A stretch of 64,000 bases of DNA, taken from contig NZ_CP048788.1 of assembly GCF_012932215.1 (NCBI RefSeq), positions 2,666,001-2,730,000 on the forward strand, written 5' to 3'. The position numbers and the translations under genes are program-made. The notes beneath the pieces are model-generated. The model did not search any database. It worked only from the letters and a program-made list of their open reading frames with translations, and had not been told where the DNA came from. The first letter of the stretch is position 1; each line of letters starts with the position of its first letter. The stretch comes from Roseobacter ponti (GTDB lineage Bacteria; Pseudomonadota; Alphaproteobacteria; Rhodobacterales; Rhodobacteraceae). This document shows, piece by piece, positions 52,598 to 60,260 of the stretch.

Positions 52598-53179
52598 TTG
52601 TCTCAGACCGGTTCGAACTCGTCGCTGCAAGGACAGTATACCCGTGCCGACACACCGGCCCTCCTGAAAGGGCTGCTCTACGGCCCGGATGGTGCCGCGT
52701 TCTCACCGACCCACACGCGCAAGGGCGGCAAGCTCTATCGGTATTATGTCAGCCGGACGGTCCTGAAGCATGGTGCTGGATCATGCCCGGTGGGCCGCGT
52801 CCCGGCAGGCGAAATCGAGACTGCCGTCGTCGATCAGCTCAGCGCGGTGTTTCGCCAGCCCGAGATCGTGGCGGGGACACGGAAGGCGGCACGCGTACAG
52901 GACGGCGAGATCACCGAAGCCGACGCCCACGACGCACTGATCCGTCTCGAACCGCTGTAGGATAAACTCTTCCCGGCCGAGCAGGCGCGCATCACGACAC
53001 TGCTGGTCGAGCGGATCGACATCGGCATCGGCATCGGCATCGGCATCGGCATCGGCATCGGCATCGGCATCGGCATCGGCATCGGCATCGGCATCGATGG
53101 TTTGCATGTCCGGATCCGGATGGAAGGTCTGACCGGGCTTGCGCACGAAATGATGACTTATCACGGAGCAGCAGCATGA
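52598..53179 (+). pseudogene. Serine site-specific recombinase, C-terminal remnant
   Basis: The frame begins abruptly at SQTGSNSSLQGQYTRADTPA and lacks the N-terminal resolvase catalytic domain. It encodes the recombinase and zinc-ribbon-like part: ALLKGLLYGPDGAAFSPTHT, KGGKLYRYYVSRTVLKHG and GRVPAGEIETAVVDQLSAVF. A TAG at 52958-52960, after ALIRLEPL, interrupts it where relatives usually have Trp. The same frame then continues with DKLFPAEQARITTLLVERIDIG, an expanded Ile-Gly repeat, and DGLHVRIRMEGLTGLAHEM to a TGA that overlaps the next gene (ATGA). So this is a truncated and interrupted pseudogene that also suffered a repeat expansion. Confidence 0.82.
53021..53095 (+). repeat. Perfect hexanucleotide tandem repeat, (ATCGGC)x12 plus ATC
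   Basis: Seventy-five bases consist of 12 uninterrupted ATCGGC units and a final ATC. In the recombinase frame this reads as alternating Ile-Gly, starting from the native ...ERIDIG and returning to DGLHVRI. Being a multiple of three it keeps the frame. No spacers separate the units, so it is a simple satellite produced by slippage and not a CRISPR. Such perfect hexamer runs are rare in bacterial genomes and can vary between isolates. Confidence 0.97.
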
Positions 53180-53559
53180 CCCGCGCGAAGCCCGTCCCAG
53201 AGACCGTGACAGTGCGCATCCCGTTCCGCCTCGTGAAGAGCGGCGGGCGGAAGGAGATGCAGTTGCCGGAGGGAGCAGTGCGGCCGCGCCGGACAGACAA
53301 CACCCTCGTCAAGGCGCTGGCCCGTGCGTTTCGCTGGAAGCGCATGCTGGAGTCGGGCGAGTATGCGACAATCGCCGAACTGGCAGAGCGCGAGAGGATC
53401 GCGCCATCCTACATGACACGCGTCCTGCGGCTCACGCTGCTCGCGCCCGCCATCGTCGAGGCGATCCTGAACGAGAAGCAGGGGCCGGAGGTGACGTTGG
53501 CAAGGGTCCTGGAGACTTTCCCGCTGGAGTGGGCAGAGCAAAGGGAATTGATTCGCTAG
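53176..53559 (+). CDS. Recombinase-associated hypothetical protein with HTH
   Basis: A 127-residue basic protein, starting at the ATG that overlaps the recombinase stop. The sequence shows VTVRIPFRLVKSGGRKEMQLPEG, then a helical half LVKALARAFRWKRMLESGEYATIAELAERERIAPSYMTRVLRLTLLAP, which contains a helix-turn-helix of the ParB/KorB-like type. Proteins of this form are regularly found directly after large serine recombinases on mobile elements. It probably binds DNA as an accessory or control factor. It looks intact although its partner recombinase is not. Confidence 0.72.
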   Translation: MTRAKPVPETVTVRIPFRLVKSGGRKEMQLPEGAVRPRRTDNTLVKALARAFRWKRMLESGEYATIAELAERERIAPSYMTRVLRLTLLAPAIVEAILNEKQGPEVTLARVLETFPLEWAEQRELIR

Positions 53560-53715
53560 TCGTCGATCACGGCTCAAAGCTGCCGTTCACAGAAATATTC
53601 AATTCTGCTATGCAATTGCGATATGCGGTCATTGCAGTGTTTTTACCTGCAGATTTGATACGACGTCCGCCATGCGGGCGACCCCCACGCATCAGAGAGT
53701 AGGATACGAAAATTT

Positions 53716-54195
53716 GTGACACTGTTTCTTGGCCATGACCCCGGCGGAGCTGAGAAGAATGGTGTAGCGGCGATCAGGGTGAAATCTGAAGCTCTGGAGA
53801 TCGTAGAGACAGCGACTGTCCTCAATGCTTCTGAGGCATTATCACGGCTTGAGAATTACGCGGATGACGCCCAAGCACTCGGCATTGATACTCTCCTTGC
53901 CTGGTCACCGAAGGGCGGGCGCGCGTGTGATGACGCACTGCGTCGCAAGTATGGTGGAAACTCCGTCGTCGCTCAGAACTCGCTGTATAGCGCGATGACG
54001 CTGAATGGAGCCATCGTCGCGAGGCGCATCAAAATGCCAGTATATGAGAGCCACCCCAAATTGCTTCTGAAGTTGCCCGCTGGTGGGGCAATACGCCCTG
54101 CTTATGATACGGCAATTGCTCGGGCCGGATCCGACCATGAAGGCGATGCATTCGTTGCGGCATGGTGTGCAGCTATGGGCCACAGTAGGGAATAG
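53716..54195 (+). CDS. RNase H-fold (DUF429-like) hypothetical protein
   Basis: A 159-residue protein starting at GTG without a clear ribosome site. The opening LFLGHDPGGAEKNGVAAI matches the first strand and Gly-rich turn of RNase H-like folds with its acidic residue; IDTLLAWSPKGGRACDDALRR and the C-terminal GDAFVAAWCAAMG, with further acidic residues, resemble DUF429-type predicted nucleases. The similarity is judged by eye. It stands alone between two mobile-element remnants and may be cargo of the same element. Function unknown. Confidence 0.55.
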   Translation: MTLFLGHDPGGAEKNGVAAIRVKSEALEIVETATVLNASEALSRLENYADDAQALGIDTLLAWSPKGGRACDDALRRKYGGNSVVAQNSLYSAMTLNGAIVARRIKMPVYESHPKLLLKLPAGGAIRPAYDTAIARAGSDHEGDAFVAAWCAAMGHSRE

Positions 54196-54377
54196 ACCGT
54201 CGAGCTATACTCCGATATTGCCGATGACATTGAAAGGGTAGTCCCGGGCGCTCGATACCAGTGGCCTGAAGAGGTCTGAAGCTTGCCCTTGCGCTTATCG
54301 CAGCAACACACGTGCATGGTGAACCCGCCAAGCTTCATAAGCTGATGATGAAGATGATCGCAGACGTGTGATCCCGA

Positions 54378-54779
54378 GTGAACGGGCTGCCCCCGCTGGT
54401 GATTGGGGTAACGAAAAGCGGACGGGTGGTCGAGCACGGGAAGCTGATCCAGCCCCTGCTGCTCGAGCATTTCCCTGGAGGCCGAACCGTGCTGATCCCG
54501 ATCAGCGATGAGTATCGGTATCGTTACATCGACTTCGGTGCAAAGAATCCGGCCTCTGACTTCGGGAACGACACACACTATGGTCAGGTGTTCCTGGTAC
54601 GCAGCGCGCGCGATCGGATCTTCGAACTGAACATCGCCTACCCGTTCGCGGAGAAAGGTGCCGACTTCCAGAACCGGAAAGTCGAACTCACCGCCTATGG
54701 AGCCGACATCGGCCGCGCGATTGGGATCTTGGAGCTGTTCGAGACTGAACTCTACGCGGACGCTAACCCAGGCCCTTGA
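54378..54779 (+). CDS. Hypothetical protein fragment, possibly the C-terminal part of a NurA-like nuclease
   Basis: A 133-residue frame starting at GTG (54378). The segments PLVIGVTKSGRVVEHGKLIQPLL, TVLIPISDEYRYRYIDFG and YGQVFLVRSARDRIFELNIAYP recall the later half of NurA-type or related DNA-processing proteins. The same frame reads upstream through a TGA at about 54369 into LALALIAATHVHGEPAKLHKLMMKMIADV, which looks like the preceding part of the same protein. It is therefore probably the end of a larger gene that has been broken, not an independent gene. Assignment is weak. Confidence 0.35.
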   Translation: MNGLPPLVIGVTKSGRVVEHGKLIQPLLLEHFPGGRTVLIPISDEYRYRYIDFGAKNPASDFGNDTHYGQVFLVRSARDRIFELNIAYPFAEKGADFQNRKVELTAYGADIGRAIGILELFETELYADANPGP

Positions 54780-55144
54780 CTTCAACGCAAACGGAGAACC
54801 GCTTCCCGCCCTTCGTGCAAAGTGTCGCGAAATGCGGCACCGCAGAAAGCCGAGCGCTGCGCTGTTACCGAATGTCGGCGAAAATTCGATTTCTGTTCCC
54901 TCTCAACCGAACGCGACTCTGGTCGAAGTGTTCAGGTTGGTCACCTGACAAACCGCCCCGAAACAGTGCCTTGCAAAAAATTCACCAAATCCACGCAGTC
55001 ATCAGGTCCGGAGAATATTCGGCCGAGAGAACGATTTTGGCCCACCTGGCATCGAGTTCGGTGAATAGCCCGCCCCGCATAACCTTTGAAAAAAGGTGAA
55101 ATCCGGCCGCAGCCGGATCGGGAGAAGGCTTTATCTGCGGCAAG
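54780..55144. other. 365-bp non-coding stretch left of the genomic island
   Basis: No frame with a ribosome site or family motif is seen on either strand. It ends at the 14-bp repeat that marks the left border of the tRNA-Ser island. It is probably the worn edge of older mobile-element debris (52.6-55.1 kb). Confidence 0.4.
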
Positions 55145-55158
55145 TGGCGGAGGAGGTG
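55145..55158 (+). repeat. Left attachment-site core of the tRNA-Ser island
   Basis: TGGCGGAGGAGGTG is identical to the 14 bases forming the 3' end of the tRNA-Ser gene at 62239-62252. The match stops on both sides (G versus A before, T versus G after). It sits about 120 bases upstream of the integrase start, as expected for an att site beside its integrase gene. Confidence 0.78.
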
Positions 55159-55265
55159 TCCGCCTGCACCAATTCCAAGGCAATCCAATGGAGTATAAAA
55201 TACAGGAACTTAATATGCATTAGTGTCTTGCACGTTCCAATGCCGCCCCCCATATTCCTATAATG

Positions 55266-55278
55266 AATGGGGGATAGA
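55266..55278 (+). repeat. 13-bp subterminal repeat AATGGGGGATAGA, left copy
   Basis: This 13-mer ends directly at the integrase ATG and recurs in the same orientation at 62173-62185, about 55 bp inside the right att core. G-rich AATGGGGGAT-type motifs near both ends of P4-type elements are plausible arm-type integrase or AlpA sites. The GGGGGA part may also serve as ribosome site for the integrase. Confidence 0.55.
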
Positions 55279-56499
55279 ATGGCGGGCGAATTTTTGGCAT
55301 CTGATGAAAAGCAAGCGAGCAAACATCCTGACAAAGCTTTGTCAGCGGCCTTTGTTCGCACGGTTTCGAACCCCGGCAAGTACACGGATGGTCACGGCCT
55401 TATTCTCAAGGTGGACAAGTCAGGCGCAAAGCGGTGGATTCAGCGCATTGTCATTCGCGGCAAGCGGACAGAGATGGGCTTGGGGTCCGCTTCACTGGTA
55501 AGCCTCGCAGAAGCCCGTGAAGCGGCCTTAGAAAACCGGAAACTGGCGCGGGCGGGTGGTGACCCCCTACAGGCCAAGCGCGTTGCACAGGCACTTTTGT
55601 CGTTTGAGGAAGCAGCTAGGAAGGTCCACGCGATCCACGAACCGACATGGCGCAACAAGAAACACGCGGCACAGTTTATATCGACATTGGAAACCTACAC
55701 ATTCCCGCGCATGGGCAACCTCAAGGTGTCAGAGGTCACAACGGCTGATGTTCTAGCCGTGCTCCAACCTATCTGGCTTGAAAAGCCTGAGACAGCGCGC
55801 CGTGTCAGGCAACGTATTGGCACCGTTATGAAATGGGCGGTGGCGAACGGTTGGCGGCAAGACAACCCGGCGGAAGCGATTGCGCAAGCCCTACCAAAAC
55901 AGGGCAAGACCCAAAAGCACCGTAAGGCGTTGCCCTATGACAAGGTGCCAGAGTTCATTGAAACCTTGACAGCATCTAACGCAGGCGATGCAACGAAACT
56001 GGCGCTTGAACTGTTGATATTGACCGCTTCCCGGTCGGGCGAAGTCAGATTGGCGGAGTGGTCAGAATTTGACTTGGACAAAGCTATCTGGACCCGGCCA
56101 GCATCGCGCATGAAGGCCAAGAAAGAACACCGCGTCCCATTGTCAAAACGCGCCGTTGAAATCTTGACCGGAGCCAAGGCGCTGAGTGACGGCACCGGCT
56201 TGGTGTTCCCCGGCACAAAGTTTGGAAAACCGCTTTCTGACATGACGCTATCAAAGCTGGTGAAGGGTTTGGGCTATGATGTGGACGTGCATGGGTTCCG
56301 CACCTCGTTTAAGACATGGGCGCAGGAGCGCACTAACGCGCCACGCGATGTTTCGGAAGCCGCGCTAGCGCATTCTGTCAAAGATAAAGCAGAAGCAGCT
56401 TATGCTCGGTCCGACTTCTTCGAAAAGCGCCGCAGTATTATGAATAAGTGGGAACAGTACATGCTGGCGACAAACGCCACTGTTGCTAGGGTAGGATAA
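55279..56499 (+). CDS. Tyrosine-type integrase (P4-like, DUF4102 arm domain)
   Basis: About 406 residues. The N-terminal arm-binding domain fits P4 integrases: SAAFVRTVSNPGKYTDGHGLILKVDKSGAKRWIQR, then GLGSASLVSLAEAREAALENRKLARAGGDP. A SAM-like core-binding domain follows (about 95-190). The catalytic domain has Arg in TASRSGEVRLAEW, the HGFR box near 340, a second His in ALAHSVKDKAEAAYARSDFFEKRR, where the Tyr of AAYARSD is the likely nucleophile. GGGGGA 5 bases before the ATG at 55279 favours that start over the ATG at 55267. It catalyses integration at the tRNA-Ser gene. Its TAA overlaps the next gene start (TAATG). Confidence 0.92.
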   Translation: MAGEFLASDEKQASKHPDKALSAAFVRTVSNPGKYTDGHGLILKVDKSGAKRWIQRIVIRGKRTEMGLGSASLVSLAEAREAALENRKLARAGGDPLQAKRVAQALLSFEEAARKVHAIHEPTWRNKKHAAQFISTLETYTFPRMGNLKVSEVTTADVLAVLQPIWLEKPETARRVRQRIGTVMKWAVANGWRQDNPAEAIAQALPKQGKTQKHRKALPYDKVPEFIETLTASNAGDATKLALELLILTASRSGEVRLAEWSEFDLDKAIWTRPASRMKAKKEHRVPLSKRAVEILTGAKALSDGTGLVFPGTKFGKPLSDMTLSKLVKGLGYDVDVHGFRTSFKTWAQERTNAPRDVSEAALAHSVKDKAEAAYARSDFFEKRRSIMNKWEQYMLATNATVARVG

Positions 56500-57386
56500 T
56501 GTTCTCTCCTGAAGGGTATTGGTCTTGGGACGAGATTGTTACAGCCTCGGCCCAATGGACCCGAGATTTAATAATCGCCAAAAACTGTCCATCATTGTTG
56601 AGTGAAAAAGAAGCCTCAAGCAATTGGGAAACAGAACGGAAAATTCAAGACATTCTTGTTGAAGATGGCTTCGTCGAAACGGCGTCTCATGTTCGCTTCG
56701 CCGTCGATGTCGCGCATCTATGGTTGCTGGCAAATTTCTTAGACGTGCATGATGCGGTTCTTTGCTCACCAGAGGGAGTAAGAATGCGATGTCCGCCTAT
56801 AATGAAGGCACATGGCGACGCACTAGACTGGTGGTCTTGGCCGCTTTCTAGCAAACCATTTGGCCGCGCGGAAACGTGGGCTTACTTAAACTACTTTACC
56901 AAAGGAAATTTCCGTATAACCGATGCCCAATCCCGATTTTGTGCGATTGACTACTTGAGCGGGACTATTCAACTTAAACCTAATTCCAAGAACCTATTGC
57001 TCGGCAGTTCATATGGCCACGGTTGCGAGGAAATATACGTAGAAAAGTTCATCGACGTTCAACTGCGGCCCGTTTTGGGATGGGCCGTCTGTTGGAATCC
57101 ATCTGATTTACCTGAAACTGAAAGTGAAATTTTTCAGTCGCTCGGCTTTTCTGATTTGGATTGGAACGCTATCGATTTTGACGGAGGAAACTTGACCGCA
57201 AGCCCACCACATCAACAAAACATTTTAGACTGTATTTTGGCGGTTTTTCCGGAGGGCAAGCAGGGTGCGACCTGGGCCGTGGTTGAAAGCAAAGTAGGCT
57301 ACTCAAGAAGAAGTATCGTACGCGCACTAAAGCAAAATAATTTGTGGTCAGATTGGTCAGAAAGCGGGCAAGAGAATAAAGGCTGA
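56499..57386 (+). CDS. Hypothetical island protein, 295 residues, with possible C-terminal HTH
   Basis: I do not recognise this 295-residue protein. It is translationally coupled to the integrase (TAATG). The N-terminus is mixed alpha/beta and tryptophan-rich (YWSWDEIVTASAQWTRDLI; GDALDWWSWPLSSKPFGRAETW). The C-terminus (about 245-290) reads ILDCILAVFPEGKQGATWAVVESKVGYSRRSIVRALKQNNLW, which looks like a winged or simple helix-turn-helix. Codon use is AT-richer than the integrase. Coupling suggests a role in integration, excision control or an anti-phage cargo function; nothing decides between these. Confidence 0.7.
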   Translation: MFSPEGYWSWDEIVTASAQWTRDLIIAKNCPSLLSEKEASSNWETERKIQDILVEDGFVETASHVRFAVDVAHLWLLANFLDVHDAVLCSPEGVRMRCPPIMKAHGDALDWWSWPLSSKPFGRAETWAYLNYFTKGNFRITDAQSRFCAIDYLSGTIQLKPNSKNLLLGSSYGHGCEEIYVEKFIDVQLRPVLGWAVCWNPSDLPETESEIFQSLGFSDLDWNAIDFDGGNLTASPPHQQNILDCILAVFPEGKQGATWAVVESKVGYSRRSIVRALKQNNLWSDWSESGQENKG

Positions 57387-57478
57387 GCGCCCACCTAACG
57401 CCCAGTTGCCCACCTTTCCAAGCAAGAGGCATTCCTTCAAGGTCTTGAAGAAACTCAAGAAAGCCGAAAGGAATCACT

Positions 57479-57670
57479 ATGCCAGACACGCATCTAAGAC
57501 GCCCCGCAGTTCAGGCGGTCACCGGTCTTAGCCGCTCCAGTATCTATGAAATGATGGACAAGGGTGAATTCCCTCGCCCCGTACGCATCGGCAAGCGCGC
57601 TGTGGCATGGCCGCAAAGTGCTGTTGAAGCATGGCTTGCGGAACGCCCCGTTTCGACTGGTGCGAAATAG
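57479..57670 (+). CDS. AlpA-family excisionase/transcriptional activator
   Basis: A 63-residue protein with the AlpA (MerR-like winged-helix) pattern: LRRPAVQAVTGLSRSSIYEMMDKGEFPRPVRIGKRAVAWPQSAVEAWLAERP, nearly the whole protein. AlpA of prophage CP4-57 activates the integrase and promotes excision, so this is probably the island's recombination directionality factor. GAAAGGA lies a few bases ahead of the ATG. It stands between the unknown 295-residue gene and the small DNA-binding genes. Confidence 0.88.
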   Translation: MPDTHLRRPAVQAVTGLSRSSIYEMMDKGEFPRPVRIGKRAVAWPQSAVEAWLAERPVSTGAK

Positions 57671-57767
57671 GTAACGCCCACGCAGTAACAAAACTGGCGC
57701 GGGCGCTGGGTAGCTTCAAGAACTCACTCATACCGCGCTGCAATCCAAAAAACAAAAGGATTCAGTG

Positions 57768-58043
57768 ATGAAAATTCACGTAACGCTCAATTTGGGCGAA
57801 CAACCCCGCTCATTCAATCTCAATGGCCGTTTAGGTTGGGCTTTTTTCGAGCTCCACAAGGCAGGCAAACGCGGAGTGACGCCAATTGAACGCCCTGCGC
57901 CCCGTTGGTCTGGATACGTCCACGACCTGCGCGGCATGGGTATAGCCATTGATACAGAGATGGTTCCCCACGGCGGCACATACTCAGGCCACCACGCGCG
58001 CTACAGGCTTGCTTGCGACGCAGCAGTGCGGGTGTTGGCATGA
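57768..58043 (+). CDS. Small winged-helix-domain protein
   Basis: A 91-residue protein starting at the ATG at 57768 (a GTG lies one codon earlier), with AAAGGA at 57755-57760. The sequence GRLGWAFFELHKAGKRGVTPIERPAPRWSGYVHDLRGMGIAIDTEMVPHGG has the spacing of the winged-helix proteins often found on alphaproteobacterial prophages and islands: helix, recognition helix, and a wing ending in a strand (RYRLACDAAVRVL). It probably binds DNA. Its TGA overlaps the next ATG (ATGA). Confidence 0.65.
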   Translation: MKIHVTLNLGEQPRSFNLNGRLGWAFFELHKAGKRGVTPIERPAPRWSGYVHDLRGMGIAIDTEMVPHGGTYSGHHARYRLACDAAVRVLA

Positions 58044-58183
58044 GTGGGCTTATCGACGTTGAAAGCCGCTCTACCCCGCCCTCACAAGCCGTCAGACGCA
58101 TTATGCGCAAGCACGGCCTACCAGAGCCTTCAGCGCGCTCCTACGCGCTTATAGTCTACGGAGTATCAGCACTCGATGGGTAG
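58040..58183 (+). CDS. Very short hypothetical island protein, 47 residues
   Basis: Starting at the ATG that overlaps the preceding stop (ATGA at 58040) the frame encodes 47 residues: MSGLIDVESRSTPPSQAVRR, then a basic middle part and ALIVYGVSALDG at the C-terminus. Its last eight bases overlap the next gene. Overlaps on both sides are the main evidence; the product has no recognised family. It may act mainly to couple translation of its neighbours. Confidence 0.45.
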   Translation: MSGLIDVESRSTPPSQAVRRIMRKHGLPEPSARSYALIVYGVSALDG

Positions 58184-58613
58184 AACAGGCAGCAACAATG
58201 GCAAAAGGTCGGAGGGCCAATACATCCCCTTGCCTTATGCCATCCTGAAATCAGAAGCGTGGCGGTCCCTTTCGGGGGCCGCCATCAAAGTCTTCTTTGA
58301 GCTTCATACCCGATACAACGGAGGCAACAATGGGAAGGTGCGCTTGTCCATGAACGAGGCGGCAAGCGCGCTTGGTATCGGCAAGGCTACGGCACAGCGC
58401 GCGTTTCTCGAACTACAGGACAAAGGGATGATTGTGTTGATGACCCCCGGCAACTGGTATCACAGGCGCGCGCACGAATGGCGGCTGACACACAAGCCGA
58501 TGCAGACAATCAAAGGCAAAGAGTCCGCCACAAACGATTGGAAAAAATGGGGCGAAAAAACAAAACGCGGTTCTGACACGGACCCGTCAGGTGTTCCGGT
58601 GGTTCCACCTTGA
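58176..58613 (+). CDS. Replication-initiator-like helix-turn-helix protein
   Basis: A 145-residue protein that opens MGRTGSNNGKRSEGQYIPLP. The middle has a winged helix-turn-helix, LSGAAIKVFFELHTRYNGGNNGKVRLSMNEAASALGIGKATAQRAFLELQDKGMIVL, of the type found in plasmid/phage replication initiators and helper proteins (helix-turn-helix with a preceding IPLPYAIL segment). A polar, Lys-rich C-terminus follows. The gene overlaps the 47-residue gene by 8 bases. It probably acts at an origin or promoter on the island; the 10-bp repeat ACCCGTCAGG at 58582 and 58646 near its end could be such a site. Confidence 0.65.
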   Translation: MGRTGSNNGKRSEGQYIPLPYAILKSEAWRSLSGAAIKVFFELHTRYNGGNNGKVRLSMNEAASALGIGKATAQRAFLELQDKGMIVLMTPGNWYHRRAHEWRLTHKPMQTIKGKESATNDWKKWGEKTKRGSDTDPSGVPVVPP

Positions 58614-58885
58614 AACCCAAGGCCCTTTTGTGGGTCCGAACCAGAACCCGTCAGGACCGTTTTGCATGGTTCGCTTGGGTCCTGAAATGGAACACTAATA
58701 TAAACCACTCCCTGCAAGGAGCGCGCATGTAACCGGGGGGGGGAGGTTCATTCCTTGGGCGACCCGGTTTAGGGACCGGTGGGGAAACCCAAAAACGCGC
58801 ATCCACAATTGAGACATTTCAAAGCAGGCAACGCGAATACCCTAAACTTCGCTAATGATTTCGGAAAATATCAGGAGGCACAAAC
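58614..58885 (+). other. Island non-coding segment with short repeats and a 9-G tract
   Basis: ACCCGTCAGG occurs at 58582-58591 (inside the preceding gene's end) and again at 58646-58655, with related GGTCC and GGTTCC words between. A run of nine G lies at 58735-58743. No frame with a ribosome site is seen until the gene at 58886. The short repeats after a replication-type gene could be initiator binding sites, but they are few and irregular. Confidence 0.35.
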
Positions 58886-59527
58886 ATGGGCGGATATGGC
58901 TCAGGACGCACAAGCTATCACCAAAAGGCAGAGGATTGCAGGTCGCTGGAAGTGAACCGCTTTCACCGCGAAGGCATTTTGACAGAAGACAGGAGCGGCG
59001 CGTGGGTCTGGTCATGCGAAGGCGAAGAAGTGGCGCGCATTGGCTACCATATGACGTCTGGTGGCTTGGTTCTGGATTACCGTATCAGGCTCTATGGCGA
59101 CGACTGGGAGCCGATAAAGGAAACCGTGCCGATAACCTACGTGCCATGCAACTACGGCGGCACACGCCCCTATTTTCAATGCCCCGGCTACGTGGATGGC
59201 AGGCGGTGCGGTCGGCGGGTCGGAAAGCTATTCGGAGGCGGGCGATACTTTCTATGCCGCCACTGCTATTCCGTCGCCTACGGTAGCCAGTCCGAAGGCC
59301 GCTACGAACGCGCTTTGAGACGCGCCAACAAAACCCGCATGGCGCTGGGCGGTGAACCCGGTACGGCCAAATGGATAGCCCCAAGGCCAAAGGGCATGTG
59401 GCACCGAACATATGAGCGACATTGTGAACAGATTGCGCGCGACGAAGGCCAAGCAGACTTCATGTTTCTACGCAAATATGCGCGCCTTCTCAGCCCGGAA
59501 GACCGTGAGATGTTTTTCGGTGAATAG
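58886..59527 (+). CDS. Zinc-ribbon-containing hypothetical island protein
   Basis: A 213-residue protein with a very good ribosome site (AGGAGG 7 bases ahead). It begins MGGYGSGRTSYHQKAEDCRSL, a start I associate with a family common on alphaproteobacterial mobile elements. The central region has a four-cysteine zinc ribbon: FQCPGYVDGRRCGRRV and YFLCRHCYSVAYGSQ (Cys at about 98, 107, 122, 125). The C-terminal helical part is rich in Arg and acidic residues. A nucleic-acid-binding role is plausible but not established. Confidence 0.7.
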   Translation: MGGYGSGRTSYHQKAEDCRSLEVNRFHREGILTEDRSGAWVWSCEGEEVARIGYHMTSGGLVLDYRIRLYGDDWEPIKETVPITYVPCNYGGTRPYFQCPGYVDGRRCGRRVGKLFGGGRYFLCRHCYSVAYGSQSEGRYERALRRANKTRMALGGEPGTAKWIAPRPKGMWHRTYERHCEQIARDEGQADFMFLRKYARLLSPEDREMFFGE

Positions 59528-59698
59528 TGCAACAGCACGTTGGTAGACATATGGCGCGCTCAAAATAGGTTAAGGCGCGGCGGCAGGTGGCAACAATTCT
59601 AAGCAAATAAACCTGCAAAAACACATTTCCATGCCCCAATGCAGTCATTGTTTTGAGAGACAATCGCGCGGCACCAACGAGTCTGCAAATGGGTATCC

Positions 59699-60247
59699 AT
59701 GACCACTGAAACCATTTCTCTAAGCGAAGCAAGGCTGGCAAAGCGTAGCCAGCCAAGACGGAAAGTAGCGCTCGCCTTTTTGGGTTTAAGCGGCATTGTT
59801 TTAATGGCATGCGCGGCGACTGGGTTGAGCGTTGTCTCCAGCGGCAGTTTTGGTGGCGCTCAATCAGGTGCGCGCCAGATAACCGGCTACCCAACCCTTT
59901 CACGTGTCATTGATGCTGATACCATTGTGGTAGAAGAAACCCGTGTGCGTCTAGACGGTATTTCAGCACCGGAGCGCGGCCATGAAGCATACACCAAAGG
60001 CAAATGGTTTGTTGCCGATCTAATGCGTGAAGCGAAATCAATCGAGTGTGATTTAGAGGGCCGCAAATCTTATGACCGGGAGGTTGCTGCATGTTTCTTC
60101 ATCATGCAGGATGGCACACGCATAGACCCGCAAGCGGAAGCTGTGAAGGCTGGTCTTGCTCGTGATTGCCCACGTTATTCAGGTGGGCGCTACAAGCAAT
60201 TTGAAACCGACGATAGTCGCGCGTTGCCTTTGCCGGGTTATTGTTAG
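59699..60247 (+). CDS. Membrane-anchored or exported thermonuclease-family (SNase-like) protein
   Basis: 182 residues. An N-terminal polar stretch of about 22 residues is followed by a hydrophobic helix (VALAFLGLSGIVLMACAATGLSVV), so the catalytic domain lies outside the cytoplasm. The SNase fold shows SRVIDADTIVVEETRVRLDGISAPE (catalytic Asp and Arg of the staphylococcal nuclease pattern) near 75-100, then YDREVAACFF, an Arg after YD as in family members, and EAVKAGLARDCPRYSGGRY near the end. It likely cleaves DNA or RNA in the periplasm. On a small island this could give defence, or nutrient nuclease function. It is monocistronic and convergent with the kinase operon. Confidence 0.82.
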   Translation: MTTETISLSEARLAKRSQPRRKVALAFLGLSGIVLMACAATGLSVVSSGSFGGAQSGARQITGYPTLSRVIDADTIVVEETRVRLDGISAPERGHEAYTKGKWFVADLMREAKSIECDLEGRKSYDREVAACFFIMQDGTRIDPQAEAVKAGLARDCPRYSGGRYKQFETDDSRALPLPGYC

Positions 60248-60260
60248 GCTGGAAATTCGA

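Noticed and set aside
53021-53095. Repeat array considered as CRISPR
   Set aside because: Units are 6 bp and contiguous with no spacers; it is a coding microsatellite.
58735-58743. Nine-G tract as a phase-variation switch
   Set aside because: It lies between genes and too far from the start of the next gene to change a reading frame; an effect on a promoter cannot be shown.
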